64,000 nt of DNA from Tessaracoccus oleiagri (GTDB lineage Bacteria > Actinomycetota > Actinomycetes > Propionibacteriales > Propionibacteriaceae), in contig NZ_FNGP01000002.1 of NCBI RefSeq assembly GCF_900103275.1, positions 372,001-436,000 of the forward strand, written 5' to 3'. Positions 9,188 to 16,122 of this stretch are shown here, piece by piece. Below the pieces are notes generated by a model that was not told where the DNA came from, did no database searches, and saw nothing but the letters and a program-made list of their open reading frames with translations. Position 1 is the first letter of the stretch. Every line of letters starts with the position of its first letter. The position numbers and the translations under genes are program-made.

Positions 9188-9661
9188 TCAGCCGTGCTCG
9201 TGGTAGGTGTCCTGCTCCTCGGTGAAGTCCTTCACCGGCGCCACGATCTCTCGGGAGCTGCCGTCGTCGAACACCAGCGTGCAGGCGATCTCCTCGGAGC
9301 CGACGGGCAGCTCGCGCGTGAGGCCCATGAGCATGATGTGCGGACCGCCGGGCGCGAGGTGCTGGTGGGAACCGGCCGGCACGACGATGCCGTCCTCGGC
9401 TTCCTGCATGACCATCTTCCCGTCGGCCATCACCATCTCGTGCAACTCGGTGGAGCGGGCGACGTCGCCGCAGTCGGCCGACACGAGCAGGACGTCCTCC
9501 TCGGACGGGTTGGTGAGGTTGACGTAGACCGCGGTCATGTCGGGGCGCTGCGCGCCGTCGGTGGTGCGCACCCAGGGTTCGCCGGCGATGACGCCCGGCG
9601 AGGCGTTCGAGGAGCAGCCGACGAGCAGCAGCACTGCCGCAAGGGCCAAGGGAGCCTTCAT
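9188..9661 (-). CDS. PCu(A)C family periplasmic copper chaperone (lipoprotein)
   Basis: This 157-residue lipoprotein has a signal peptide with lipobox LVGC (Cys16) and one PCu(A)C domain (formerly DUF461). The family copper-binding signature H-x(n)-M-x(n)-H-x-M is visible as ELHEMVM, HQHLAPGGPHIMLMGL. The C-terminal tail ends with HEHG, which may add a copper ligand. These proteins carry Cu(I) outside the membrane to oxidases or other copper enzymes. The gene is divergent from a Tat-exported DyP peroxidase with 79 bases between the starts, an association also known for the ECuC/DtpA pair of Streptomyces. The ATG gives a proper signal peptide; upstream in-frame starts do not. Confidence 0.9.
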   Translation of the reverse strand: MKAPLALAAVLLLVGCSSNASPGVIAGEPWVRTTDGAQRPDMTAVYVNLTNPSEEDVLLVSADCGDVARSTELHEMVMADGKMVMQEAEDGIVVPAGSHQHLAPGGPHIMLMGLTRELPVGSEEIACTLVFDDGSSREIVAPVKDFTEEQDTYHEHG

Positions 9662-9668
9662 GTACGCG

Positions 9669-9674
9669 AGTGTA
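9669..9674 (-). promoter_or_regulatory. -10 element (TACACT) of the copper chaperone gene, leaderless type
   Basis: TACACT ends 7 bases before the ATG and no ribosome-binding site is visible. It mirrors the TACACT of the divergent peroxidase gene. Confidence 0.6.
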
Positions 9675-9726
9675 TTGGAATGCTGCCGGGCGCTCGACCC
9701 GAGTCGCTCCTCCTCACCGCCACGCC

Positions 9727-9732
9727 TACACT
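9727..9732 (+). promoter_or_regulatory. -10 element (TACACT) of the DyP peroxidase gene, leaderless type
   Basis: TACACT ends 8 bases before the ATG at 9741. The intervening GGGGGCCC is not placed like a Shine-Dalgarno. Confidence 0.55.
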
Positions 9733-9740
9733 GGGGGCCC

Positions 9741-10904
9741 ATGGCGGATGTCTCCAGACGCGGACTGTTCGGCGCCGGTGCGGGCGCAGTCGCCGGCGTG
9801 GGCCTGGCGGCCAGCGTCGGGCTCGCGCGCCCGTCCGCGCAGGCCGAGGCCGCCGGCGTCAGCGGGCAGACGTACTCCCCCTTCGGTGCACATCAGGCCG
9901 GGGTCACCACCCCCACTCCCGCCGCGGCCCGGCTCATGGCGTTGGACCTGCGCGCGGAAGTCGACAGAGCCGCCCTCGGGCGACTCATGCGGGTCTGGTC
10001 CACGGACATCGCGGCGCTGATGGCCGGGCGCCCCGCCGCCGGAGACACGCTGCCCGACATGGCGTTGGGCGGGGTGTCACTGTCCGTGCTCGTCGGGCTC
10101 GGGCCGAGGGTGTTCGAGCTTGACGGGCTCCGCCAGCGGACCCCCGTCGGGTTCCAGGAGATCCCCGCGATGCGGCACGACCGCCTGACCGACGCGTACT
10201 CCGGCGGCGACCTGCTGCTGTGGATCAGCGCCGACGACTTCACCACCGTCGCCTATGCCGCCCGCCGGCTCGTCCACGACGCGGCGCCCTGGGCCGACCT
10301 GCGCTGGTCGCAGCAGGGCTCGTGGCGTGGGATCGGCAAGGACGGGCAGCCCGCGACGGGGCGCAACCTCTTCGGCCAGGTCGACGGCACCGGCAATCCC
10401 CGCGGGGAGGCGTTGGACCGCGCGGTCTGGTCCGAGGACGGCTGGCTCACCGGCGGCACCCAGCTCGTCGTCCGGCGCATCGAGATGGACCTCGACGAGT
10501 GGGACCGGCTGATCCGCCACGAGCAGGAGCGGGCGATCGGCCGCGACCTGGCGACCGGGGCCCCGCTGACGGGGGGCGACGAGCAGACCCCGCTCGACTT
10601 CGCGGTGCTGCGCGACGGCGAGCCGGTCATCGCCGACAACGCCCACTCGCGGCTCGCCCACCCCGACCACAACCGGGGCCGGACGATGTACCGTCGGGGC
10701 CTCAACTACGCCGACGACACCGGCTCGGGCCTCATCTTCTGCGCCTTCCAGTCCGACATCTCCAAGCAGTTCATCCCCGTGCAGCGCGTGCTCGACGACT
10801 TCGACGCGCTCAACGAGTGGACCACCGCCGTAGGCTCGGCGGTGTTCGTCATCCCGCCGGGGATGCGCGAGGGCGGGTACCTGGCACAGGGCCTGCTGGA
10901 GTAG
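9741..10904 (+). CDS. Tat-exported DyP-type heme peroxidase
   Basis: This 387-residue dye-decolourising peroxidase begins with a twin-arginine signal peptide (SRRGLFGAGAGAVAG at residues 5-19), so it is exported folded with heme. The DyP signature GxxDG is present as GQVDGTGNP and a heme-ligand-type His occurs in AHPDHNRGRTMYRRG. The family uses hydrogen peroxide to oxidise dyes, Mn or iron-porphyrin substrates; EfeB members work with the EfeUO iron system, which is absent here. The facing gene is a PCu(A)C copper chaperone, which argues for a DtpA-like copper-linked role. The ATG was chosen because it creates the Tat signal. Confidence 0.92.
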   Translation: MADVSRRGLFGAGAGAVAGVGLAASVGLARPSAQAEAAGVSGQTYSPFGAHQAGVTTPTPAAARLMALDLRAEVDRAALGRLMRVWSTDIAALMAGRPAAGDTLPDMALGGVSLSVLVGLGPRVFELDGLRQRTPVGFQEIPAMRHDRLTDAYSGGDLLLWISADDFTTVAYAARRLVHDAAPWADLRWSQQGSWRGIGKDGQPATGRNLFGQVDGTGNPRGEALDRAVWSEDGWLTGGTQLVVRRIEMDLDEWDRLIRHEQERAIGRDLATGAPLTGGDEQTPLDFAVLRDGEPVIADNAHSRLAHPDHNRGRTMYRRGLNYADDTGSGLIFCAFQSDISKQFIPVQRVLDDFDALNEWTTAVGSAVFVIPPGMREGGYLAQGLLE

Positions 10905-10918
10905 ACGAAAGGACAACA

Positions 10919-11293
10919 ATGAGCGACATCATCCGCACCGAGAAGGCGCCCGAGGCCATCGGCCCCTACTCCCAGGCGGTCAGGGTCGGTGACTTCGTGT
11001 TCACGTCGGGCCAGATCCCGCTCACGCCCGCGGGCAGCCAGGACGCGGAGACCGTCGCCGAGCAGGCGAAGCAGTGCATCGACAACGTCGAGGCCATCCT
11101 GAACGAGGCGGGCCTGACGCTGGCGAACGTGGTGAAGACGACGATCTTCCTCACCGACATGGCGGACTTCGCCACGGTCAACGAGGTGTACGGCCAGGCC
11201 TTCCAGGAGCCGTACCCGGCCCGCTCGACGGTGGCCGTCGCCGCGCTGCCGAAGGGCGCCAAGGTGGAGATCGAGGTGGTCGCCCACGCCTGA
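10919..11293 (+). CDS. ridA: RidA family enamine/imine deaminase
   Basis: RidA (124 residues) is a cytoplasmic trimeric enzyme that hydrolyses reactive enamines and imines made by PLP enzymes, releasing ammonia and a keto acid. The start is typical (APEAIGPYSQAVRVGDFVFTSGQ) and the catalytic arginine lies in the motif PYPARSTV near the C-terminus. Length is as expected for the family. It starts 14 bases after the peroxidase stop with AAAGGAC upstream, so both may be co-transcribed. Its stop codon directly abuts the convergent nnr stop. Confidence 0.95.
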   Translation: MSDIIRTEKAPEAIGPYSQAVRVGDFVFTSGQIPLTPAGSQDAETVAEQAKQCIDNVEAILNEAGLTLANVVKTTIFLTDMADFATVNEVYGQAFQEPYPARSTVAVAALPKGAKVEIEVVAHA

Positions 11294-11300
11294 TCAGGCG
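11287..11300. other. Palindrome formed by two abutting convergent stop codons
   Basis: The 14-base perfect palindrome CGCCTGATCAGGCG contains the ridA stop TGA (11291-11293) directly followed by the nnr stop TGA on the other strand (11294-11296). There is no spacer and no separate terminator, so the two transcripts must overlap. Confidence 0.8.
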
Positions 11301-12673
11301 TCGAGGTTCGCGACCACCGTCGGCAGGAACTCCGTGAGCCGGTCGGGCGGGTAGGGGCCGGGATGCCGCTGGGCGGCCAACGCCTGGACGCTTGCGCCCA
11401 TCGCGGCGGCCTTCCAGGCGGGCAGTCCCGCTGCGAGCAGCGTCCCGCAGATGCCGGCCAGCACGTCGCCCGAGCCTGCCTGCGCGGTCCAGTTCGGCCC
11501 CCGCACGGCGACGGTCACCCGGCCGGAGGGCTCTGCGACGTACTGGGCGGCACCCTTGAGCAGCACCGTCGCGCCGTGGCGTCGGGCGGCCTCGCGGGCC
11601 GCGCCGAGCGGATCGGCCTCCACCTCGTCGCGCCCCACGCCCAAGAGCCGGGCGAGTTCCCCCGCGTGCGGGGTGAGGAGCCAGCCCTCCATCCCGCCGT
11701 CGGGCAGGACCCCGAGGGCGTCCGCGTCGACCACCAACGGCAGGCCGAGCTCCACGGCGCGGGCCATACGCGCCTCGTCGGGCTCACCCCAGCCGGAGCC
11801 CACGACCGCGGCCTGGGCCCTCCCCTCGCCGAGCACGACGCTCGGGAAGCGGCCCAGCACCAGCCCCGACGGGGCGCCGCCCGCGTAGCGGACCATCCCC
11901 GCGCCCGCGTGCAGCGCGCCGGAGATGCCGAGGAGCGCCGCGCCCGCGTAGCGCTCGGACCCGGTGTCGAGCAGCACCACCCCGCGCGAGTACTTGTCCG
12001 ACGCGGCGTCCGGCGTCGGCCACCAGTTGGCGAGGTCGCTCTCCTCCAGTATCCGCAGGTCGGTGGCCGGCACGGGAACTCCGATGTCCTGCACGACGAC
12101 GTCGCCGCAGCGGGAGGCCGCGGGCTCGACGACGTGGCAGGGCTTCCGTGCGGCAAAAGTGGCGGTCACCGTCGCGTTGAAGCTGTGCCCCACCGGACCC
12201 CCGTCCGTGCCGAGCCCGCTCGGCTGGTCCACCGCGAGCACGGGCACCTGCCATGCCTCGCAGGCGGCGGCGAAGGTGGCGACGTCGGGCGGAAGGCCCG
12301 GGCGCGCACCAAGCCCGGTGAACGCGTCGATGACGAGGGAGGCGTCCGCGAGCCGCGCACGGGCCGACGCGGGGTCCCCCACCTCGCGGCAGCCGGCGGA
12401 CCTGGCGGCGGCGAGGCCCTCGTCGTGGGCCCTGCCCGCCGCGAGCCAGAGGAGCACCTCGCGCGACTCGGCCAGCGTCGCCGCGGCGAACAGGCCGTCG
12501 CCGCCGTTGTTGCCCGGGCCGACGACGACGAGCACCGGGCCCTCGGGTGCCATCTCGTCCGCGACCCTGGCCACGCCGGCGGCGGCGCGCGTCATGAGGT
12601 CGACGTCGGGATCGGCGTCCCAGACGGCCCGCTCCGCGTCGCGCATCTGTTGCGCGGTGACCACCGTCTTCAT
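11294..12673 (-). CDS. nnr: Bifunctional NAD(P)H-hydrate epimerase / ADP-dependent NAD(P)H-hydrate dehydratase
   Basis: This 459-residue metabolite-repair enzyme has an N-terminal epimerase domain (residues about 5-195, YjeF_N) with the signature GPGNNGGDGL, and a C-terminal dehydratase domain (about 215-455) with TPHAGELARLLG, VLLKGAAQY and NWTAQAGSGDVLAGICG. The two activities convert damaged R/S-NADHX and NADPHX back to NAD(P)H. The ATG at 12673 is preferred over a GTG three codons upstream because it overlaps the acpS stop in an ATGA arrangement. The acpS-nnr order is common in bacteria. Confidence 0.95.
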   Translation of the reverse strand: MKTVVTAQQMRDAERAVWDADPDVDLMTRAAAGVARVADEMAPEGPVLVVVGPGNNGGDGLFAAATLAESREVLLWLAAGRAHDEGLAAARSAGCREVGDPASARARLADASLVIDAFTGLGARPGLPPDVATFAAACEAWQVPVLAVDQPSGLGTDGGPVGHSFNATVTATFAARKPCHVVEPAASRCGDVVVQDIGVPVPATDLRILEESDLANWWPTPDAASDKYSRGVVLLDTGSERYAGAALLGISGALHAGAGMVRYAGGAPSGLVLGRFPSVVLGEGRAQAAVVGSGWGEPDEARMARAVELGLPLVVDADALGVLPDGGMEGWLLTPHAGELARLLGVGRDEVEADPLGAAREAARRHGATVLLKGAAQYVAEPSGRVTVAVRGPNWTAQAGSGDVLAGICGTLLAAGLPAWKAAAMGASVQALAAQRHPGPYPPDRLTEFLPTVVANLDA

Positions 12674-13020
12674 GATTCGCACACCACCATCGCGGTCGTG
12701 AAGCCACCGTCGTGCGAGATCGACAGGTGGATGCGGCCGATCCGCATCGCCTTCACGCGCGCCTCGACCGTGCCGCGCACGTCGAAGTACGGCTGGCCCT
12801 GCCCGTTGCGTCTCACCTCGCAGTCCAGCCAGCGCATGCCGCCGGGCGAGCCCAGCGCCTTGGCCAGGGCCTCCTTGGCGGCGAACCGGGCCGCCTGGGA
12901 CTCGATCGACAGCTCGCGCTCCGCGCTGGTGAGCAGGCGCTCGGCGAGCCCGGGCTGGCGGTTCAGGGCGGCGGAGAACCGCTCGATGACCACCATGTCG
13001 GTGCCGATGCCTACGATCAC
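12670..13020 (-). CDS. acpS: Holo-[acyl-carrier-protein] synthase
   Basis: AcpS (116 residues) transfers 4'-phosphopantetheine from CoA to a serine of acyl carrier protein. The N-terminus IVGIGTDMVVIERF supplies the conserved metal-binding Asp, the second motif RFAAKEALAKAL is intact, and HLSISHDGGFTTAMVV is the C-terminal signature. The GTG start gives exactly the family N-terminus and has TAAGCT 6 bases upstream. It is coupled to nnr by a 4-base overlap. Confidence 0.97.
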   Translation of the reverse strand: MIVGIGTDMVVIERFSAALNRQPGLAERLLTSAERELSIESQAARFAAKEALAKALGSPGGMRWLDCEVRRNGQGQPYFDVRGTVEARVKAMRIGRIHLSISHDGGFTTAMVVCES

Positions 13021-13026
13021 GCCCCC

Positions 13027-13032
13027 AGCTTA
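13027..13032 (-). promoter_or_regulatory. -10 element (TAAGCT) of acpS-nnr, leaderless type
   Basis: TAAGCT ends 6 bases before the acpS GTG in the 22-base gap after glmS; there is no Shine-Dalgarno. It would let acpS-nnr be transcribed apart from glmS. Confidence 0.6.
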
Positions 13033-13042
13033 GGGGTGCGCC

Positions 13043-14875
13043 TCACTCAACGGTGACGGACTTGGCGAGGTTGCGCGGCTGGTCCACGTCGTGGCCCATC
13101 CGGGTGGCCATCTCGCACGCGAAGAGCTGGAGCGGAATGATGGCGACGAGCGGCTGCAGCAGCGTGGAGACGTGCGGCAACGCCCAGAACGCCGCCGCGT
13201 GCTCCCGCGCCTCCTCGTCGCGCTCCTCCGCGAGCACGATCGTCCGCGCCCCGCGGGCCCTGACCTCGGAGATGTTCGCGATGACCTTGTCGCGCAGCTG
13301 GTCGCGGCCGGCGGGCGGGACCACGACGAAGATCGGGATGCCCTCGTTCACGAGCGCGATCGGCCCGTGCTTCAGCTCGCCCGCCGCGAAGCCCTCGGCG
13401 TGGATGTAGGCGAGCTCCTTCAGCTTGAGCGCGCCCTCGAGCGCCGCCGGGTAGCCGACGTGGCGGCCGAGGAACAGCATCGACTGGGTCTCCTTCAGCC
13501 GGTCCGCGAGTTCGTACACCTCGGGCGCCTTGTCGAGCATCCCTTGGATCAGTTGCGGCATGCGCTCGAGCTCGCCGAGGACGGCGGCGATCTCGTCGCC
13601 GTACTTCATGCCGCGCACCTGCGCGAGGTAGAGGCCCAGCAGATAGCAGGCGACGAGCTGCGTGGTGAAGCCCTTCGTCGACGCCACGCCGATTTCGGGG
13701 CCGGCGTGGGTGTAGATCACGGCGTCCGACTCGCGCGGGATCGTGGCGCCGTTGGTGTTGCAGATCGCGATGACGCGCGAGCCCTGCTCGCGGGCGTGGC
13801 GGAGCGCCATGAGGGTGTCGGCGGTCTCGCCGGACTGCGACACGGCCACGACGAGCGTGTTCGCGTCGACGATGGGATCGCGGTACCGGAACTCGCTGGC
13901 CAACTCCACCTCGCAGGCGACCCGCACCCAGTGCTCGATGGCGTACTTGGCCACCATGCCGGCGTAGAACGCGGTGCCGCAGGCCACGATGATGATCTTG
14001 TTGATTCGCCGGAGCTCCTCGGGGCGGATGTGGAGCTCGTCGAGCACCAGCTCGCCGCGCTCGTTGAGGCGACCGAGCAGGGTGTCGGCGACGGCCTTGG
14101 GCTGCTCGAAGATCTCCTTGCGCATGAACCAGTCGTAGCCCTGCTTCTCGGCGGCCGCGAGGTCCCAGTCGACGCGGAAGGCGTTGGTCTCGGCGGGCGC
14201 CCCGTCGAAGTCGACCACGTTCACGCCGTCGCGGGTGATCTCGACGATCTGGTCCTGCCCCAGCTCCACGGCGTCACGGGTGTACTCGATGAACGCCGCC
14301 ACGTCGGAGGCGAGGAAGTTCTCGTCCTGACCGATGCCCACGACGAGCGGCGAGTTGCGGCGCGCGGCGACGATGCGGTCCGGGTCCTGCGCGTCCATCG
14401 CCACGAGCGTGAACGCCCCCTCGAGCCTTCCGACGACCGCCTGCATCGCCTCGGTCAGCGAACGGCCCTGCTCGACCTCCCGGTTCAGCAGGTGCGCGGC
14501 GACCTCGGAGTCGGTGTCGGAGGCGAACTCGGTGCCGTCGAACTCGGCGCGCAGCCTGGCGTAGTTCTCGATGATCCCGTTGTGCACGATCGCGATCCGG
14601 CCGGCGACGTGGGGGTGCGAGTTCGCGTCGGTGGGGGCGCCGTGGGTGGCCCAGCGGGTGTGGCCGATCGCGGACGGCGCGTCGGGCAGCGGCTGCTCGG
14701 CGATCGACTCCTCGAGGTTGCTGATCTTGCCCTGCCGCTTGCGCCACTCGACGCCCCCGTCGGAGGCCAGCGCGACCCCCGCCGAGTCATAGCCCCGGTA
14801 CTCGAGGCGCTTCAGGCCAGAGATGACGACTTCGCTGGCGGGGCGAGCCCCGACGTATCCGACGATTCCACACAT
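13043..14875 (-). CDS. glmS: Glutamine-fructose-6-phosphate aminotransferase (isomerizing)
   Basis: GlmS (610 residues) makes glucosamine-6-phosphate from fructose-6-phosphate and glutamine, the first step to UDP-GlcNAc for peptidoglycan. The N-terminal glutaminase domain starts MCGIVGYVG, where Cys2 is the nucleophile, with HTRWATHGAP and HNGIIEN following. Two SIS domains follow (SQSGETADTLMAL and FLGRHVGYPAALEGALKLKE), and the C-terminus has the family ending PRNLAKSVTVE. The start is fixed because Cys2 must be exposed by Met removal. No glmS ribozyme-like leader is possible because the promoter -10 sits 7 bases from the ATG. Confidence 0.98.
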   Translation of the reverse strand: MCGIVGYVGARPASEVVISGLKRLEYRGYDSAGVALASDGGVEWRKRQGKISNLEESIAEQPLPDAPSAIGHTRWATHGAPTDANSHPHVAGRIAIVHNGIIENYARLRAEFDGTEFASDTDSEVAAHLLNREVEQGRSLTEAMQAVVGRLEGAFTLVAMDAQDPDRIVAARRNSPLVVGIGQDENFLASDVAAFIEYTRDAVELGQDQIVEITRDGVNVVDFDGAPAETNAFRVDWDLAAAEKQGYDWFMRKEIFEQPKAVADTLLGRLNERGELVLDELHIRPEELRRINKIIIVACGTAFYAGMVAKYAIEHWVRVACEVELASEFRYRDPIVDANTLVVAVSQSGETADTLMALRHAREQGSRVIAICNTNGATIPRESDAVIYTHAGPEIGVASTKGFTTQLVACYLLGLYLAQVRGMKYGDEIAAVLGELERMPQLIQGMLDKAPEVYELADRLKETQSMLFLGRHVGYPAALEGALKLKELAYIHAEGFAAGELKHGPIALVNEGIPIFVVVPPAGRDQLRDKVIANISEVRARGARTIVLAEERDEEAREHAAAFWALPHVSTLLQPLVAIIPLQLFACEMATRMGHDVDQPRNLAKSVTVE

Positions 14876-14882
14876 GGGGAGA

Positions 14883-14888
14883 AATGTA
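14883..14888 (-). promoter_or_regulatory. -10 element (TACATT) of glmS, leaderless type
   Basis: TACATT ends 7 bases before the glmS ATG. The intervening TCTCCCC is the opposite of a Shine-Dalgarno sequence. Confidence 0.65.
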
Positions 14889-14969
14889 CAAGATGATTGC
14901 GCACTTCTTGACATCGTCGCCCCGGGGACTGCGGCACCGCCCGGATCGTCCCGCCGCGCGGGCTACCGC

Positions 14970-14975
14970 TAGTGT
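14970..14975 (+). promoter_or_regulatory. -10 element (TAGTGT) of coaA
   Basis: TAGTGT lies 27 bases before the coaA GTG. A transcript starting about 7 bases downstream would carry a short leader with the Shine-Dalgarno AAAGGAG (14991-14997). It contrasts with the divergent leaderless glmS promoter. Confidence 0.45.
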
Positions 14976-15002
14976 TGCGTGGACCAGAACAAAGGAGATC
15001 AG

Positions 15003-15935
15003 GTGGCCCGCCCCTACGTGACCCTGCGCCGAGACACCTGGGCGGCGCTGTCCAACCACACCGAGATCCGGCTCGACGAGGACACCCTCGCCCGGCTGCG
15101 CGGCATCGGCGACCCGACCAGCCAGGCGGACGTGGCGGAGGTCTACCGGCCGCTCACGCAGTTGCTGCACCTGACGATGGTCAACGCGGGACGCCTGAAC
15201 GACCAGCGCAACGACTTCCTGCGGCTCAACGTCGCCCGCACCCCGTTCGTGATCGCGGTGGCGGGGTCGGTCGCCGTCGGGAAGTCGACGGTGTCCCGCC
15301 TGCTCCAGGAGCTGCTCCGTCGCGCGCCCGGCTCACCGAAGGTCGACCTGATCACCACCGACGGCTTCCTCTACCCCAACGCGGAGCTGCAGCGCCGCGG
15401 CATCCTCCACCGCAAGGGGTTCCCCCAGTCGTACGACCGGCGGGCGTTGCTGCAGTTCGTCATGGACGTGAAGTCCGGCTCCCCGCGCGTCGAGGCGCCC
15501 GTCTACTCCCACTCGAAGTACGACATCGTCCCCGATGAGAAGATCGTGGTCGAGCAACCGGACATCCTCATCGTCGAGGGCCTGAACGTGCTGCAGCCCG
15601 CCAGGGTCGAGAAGAACGGGCTCTCCGGGCTCGCGATCAGCGACTTCTTCGACTTCTCGGTCTTCGTCGACGCGAAGGAGGCGCACATCAAGCAGTGGTT
15701 CACCTCCCGCTTCCTGGAGCTGCGTCGCCGGGCCGCGGGCAAGGACGAGGGGTTCTTCGTCCAGTACCAGGACATGAGCGAGGAGGAGGCCGCGGGGTTC
15801 GCGTCGGAGGTCTGGGACACCATCAACGGCCCCAACCTGCGCCAGAACGTCGCCCCGACGAAGCAGCGCGCCACCGCCATCCTGCGCAAGAACTCCGACC
15901 ACCTGATCTCGGAGATCAGCATCCGCAAGGTCTGA
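15003..15935 (+). CDS. coaA: Pantothenate kinase, type I
   Basis: CoaA (310 residues) phosphorylates pantothenate in the first committed step of coenzyme A synthesis. It has the P-loop GSVAVGKST at about residues 88-96, DLITTDGFLYPN, and the pantothenate-site stretch KGFPQSYDRR and VYSHSKYD, followed by VEGLNVLQ. The GTG at 15003 is chosen because AAAGGAG sits 5 bases upstream; a GTG at 14979 would have no ribosome-binding site. It is divergent from glmS and monocistronic, followed by a repeat region. Confidence 0.97.
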   Translation: MARPYVTLRRDTWAALSNHTEIRLDEDTLARLRGIGDPTSQADVAEVYRPLTQLLHLTMVNAGRLNDQRNDFLRLNVARTPFVIAVAGSVAVGKSTVSRLLQELLRRAPGSPKVDLITTDGFLYPNAELQRRGILHRKGFPQSYDRRALLQFVMDVKSGSPRVEAPVYSHSKYDIVPDEKIVVEQPDILIVEGLNVLQPARVEKNGLSGLAISDFFDFSVFVDAKEAHIKQWFTSRFLELRRRAAGKDEGFFVQYQDMSEEEAAGFASEVWDTINGPNLRQNVAPTKQRATAILRKNSDHLISEISIRKV

Positions 15936-15943
15936 GTGCCGCT

Positions 15944-16006
15944 CACCTGTCTCCGGTCCGATTCCCCTGCCGAACTCGGCGGGTGAATCGCACCCGACTC
16001 AGGTGG
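15944..16006 (+). repeat. Intergenic hairpin element, diverged copy of the 46.1-kb element
   Basis: It starts CACCTGTCTCCGG, has an internal CCTGCCGAACTCGGC, then GGTGAATCG and ends with CAGGTGG. The same order of blocks occurs at 46058-46116. The outer arms are weaker here than in that copy. It overlaps the first unit of the 39-base tandem repeat. Confidence 0.6.
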
Positions 16007-16098
16007 CCCGAACCGACGCAGGTGAATCGCACCCAGGGCAGGTGGCCCGAACCGACGCAGGTGAATCGCACCCAGGGAAGGTGGCCCGAGCACCCGGC
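15982..16098 (+). repeat. Three tandem 39-base repeats between coaA and the aminopeptidase gene
   Basis: There are three units of 39 bases (15982-16020, 16021-16059, 16060-16098), each starting GGTGAATCGCACCC and continuing with AGGTGGCCCGA. Each unit is made of two related halves of 19-20 bases with the pattern AGGTGNNNCGNACC. GGTG-AATCG-CACC is a small inverted repeat. Unit 2 differs from unit 1 only in the middle and unit 3 is diverged at its end. There are no unique spacers, so it is not a CRISPR array. Confidence 0.85.
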
Positions 16099-16109
16099 GG
16101 GGCTACCCA

Positions 16110-16115
16110 TAGACT
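16110..16115 (+). promoter_or_regulatory. -10 element (TAGACT) of the aminopeptidase gene, leaderless type
   Basis: TAGACT ends 7 bases before the ATG at 16123, just after the tandem repeats. No Shine-Dalgarno is seen. Confidence 0.65.
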
Positions 16116-16122
16116 GGCCGGC

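Noticed and set aside
5918-10123. A 1401-codon open frame on the plus strand
   Set aside because: It lies antisense to the helicase, glycosyltransferase and copper chaperone genes, whose families are certain. In high-GC DNA the frame opposite third codon positions often lacks stops; its product is a low-complexity Val/Gly/Arg-rich string.
9188-10904. EfeUOB iron-uptake operon
   Set aside because: Only the EfeB-like peroxidase is present; there is no EfeU or EfeO, and the partner is a copper chaperone.
14876-15002. glmS ribozyme or other leader riboswitch upstream of glmS
   Set aside because: A -10 hexamer lies 7 bases from the glmS start, leaving no leader in which a ribozyme could be transcribed.
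15982-16098. CRISPR array
   Set aside because: The 39-base repeats are directly adjacent with no unique spacers, and no cas genes are present.
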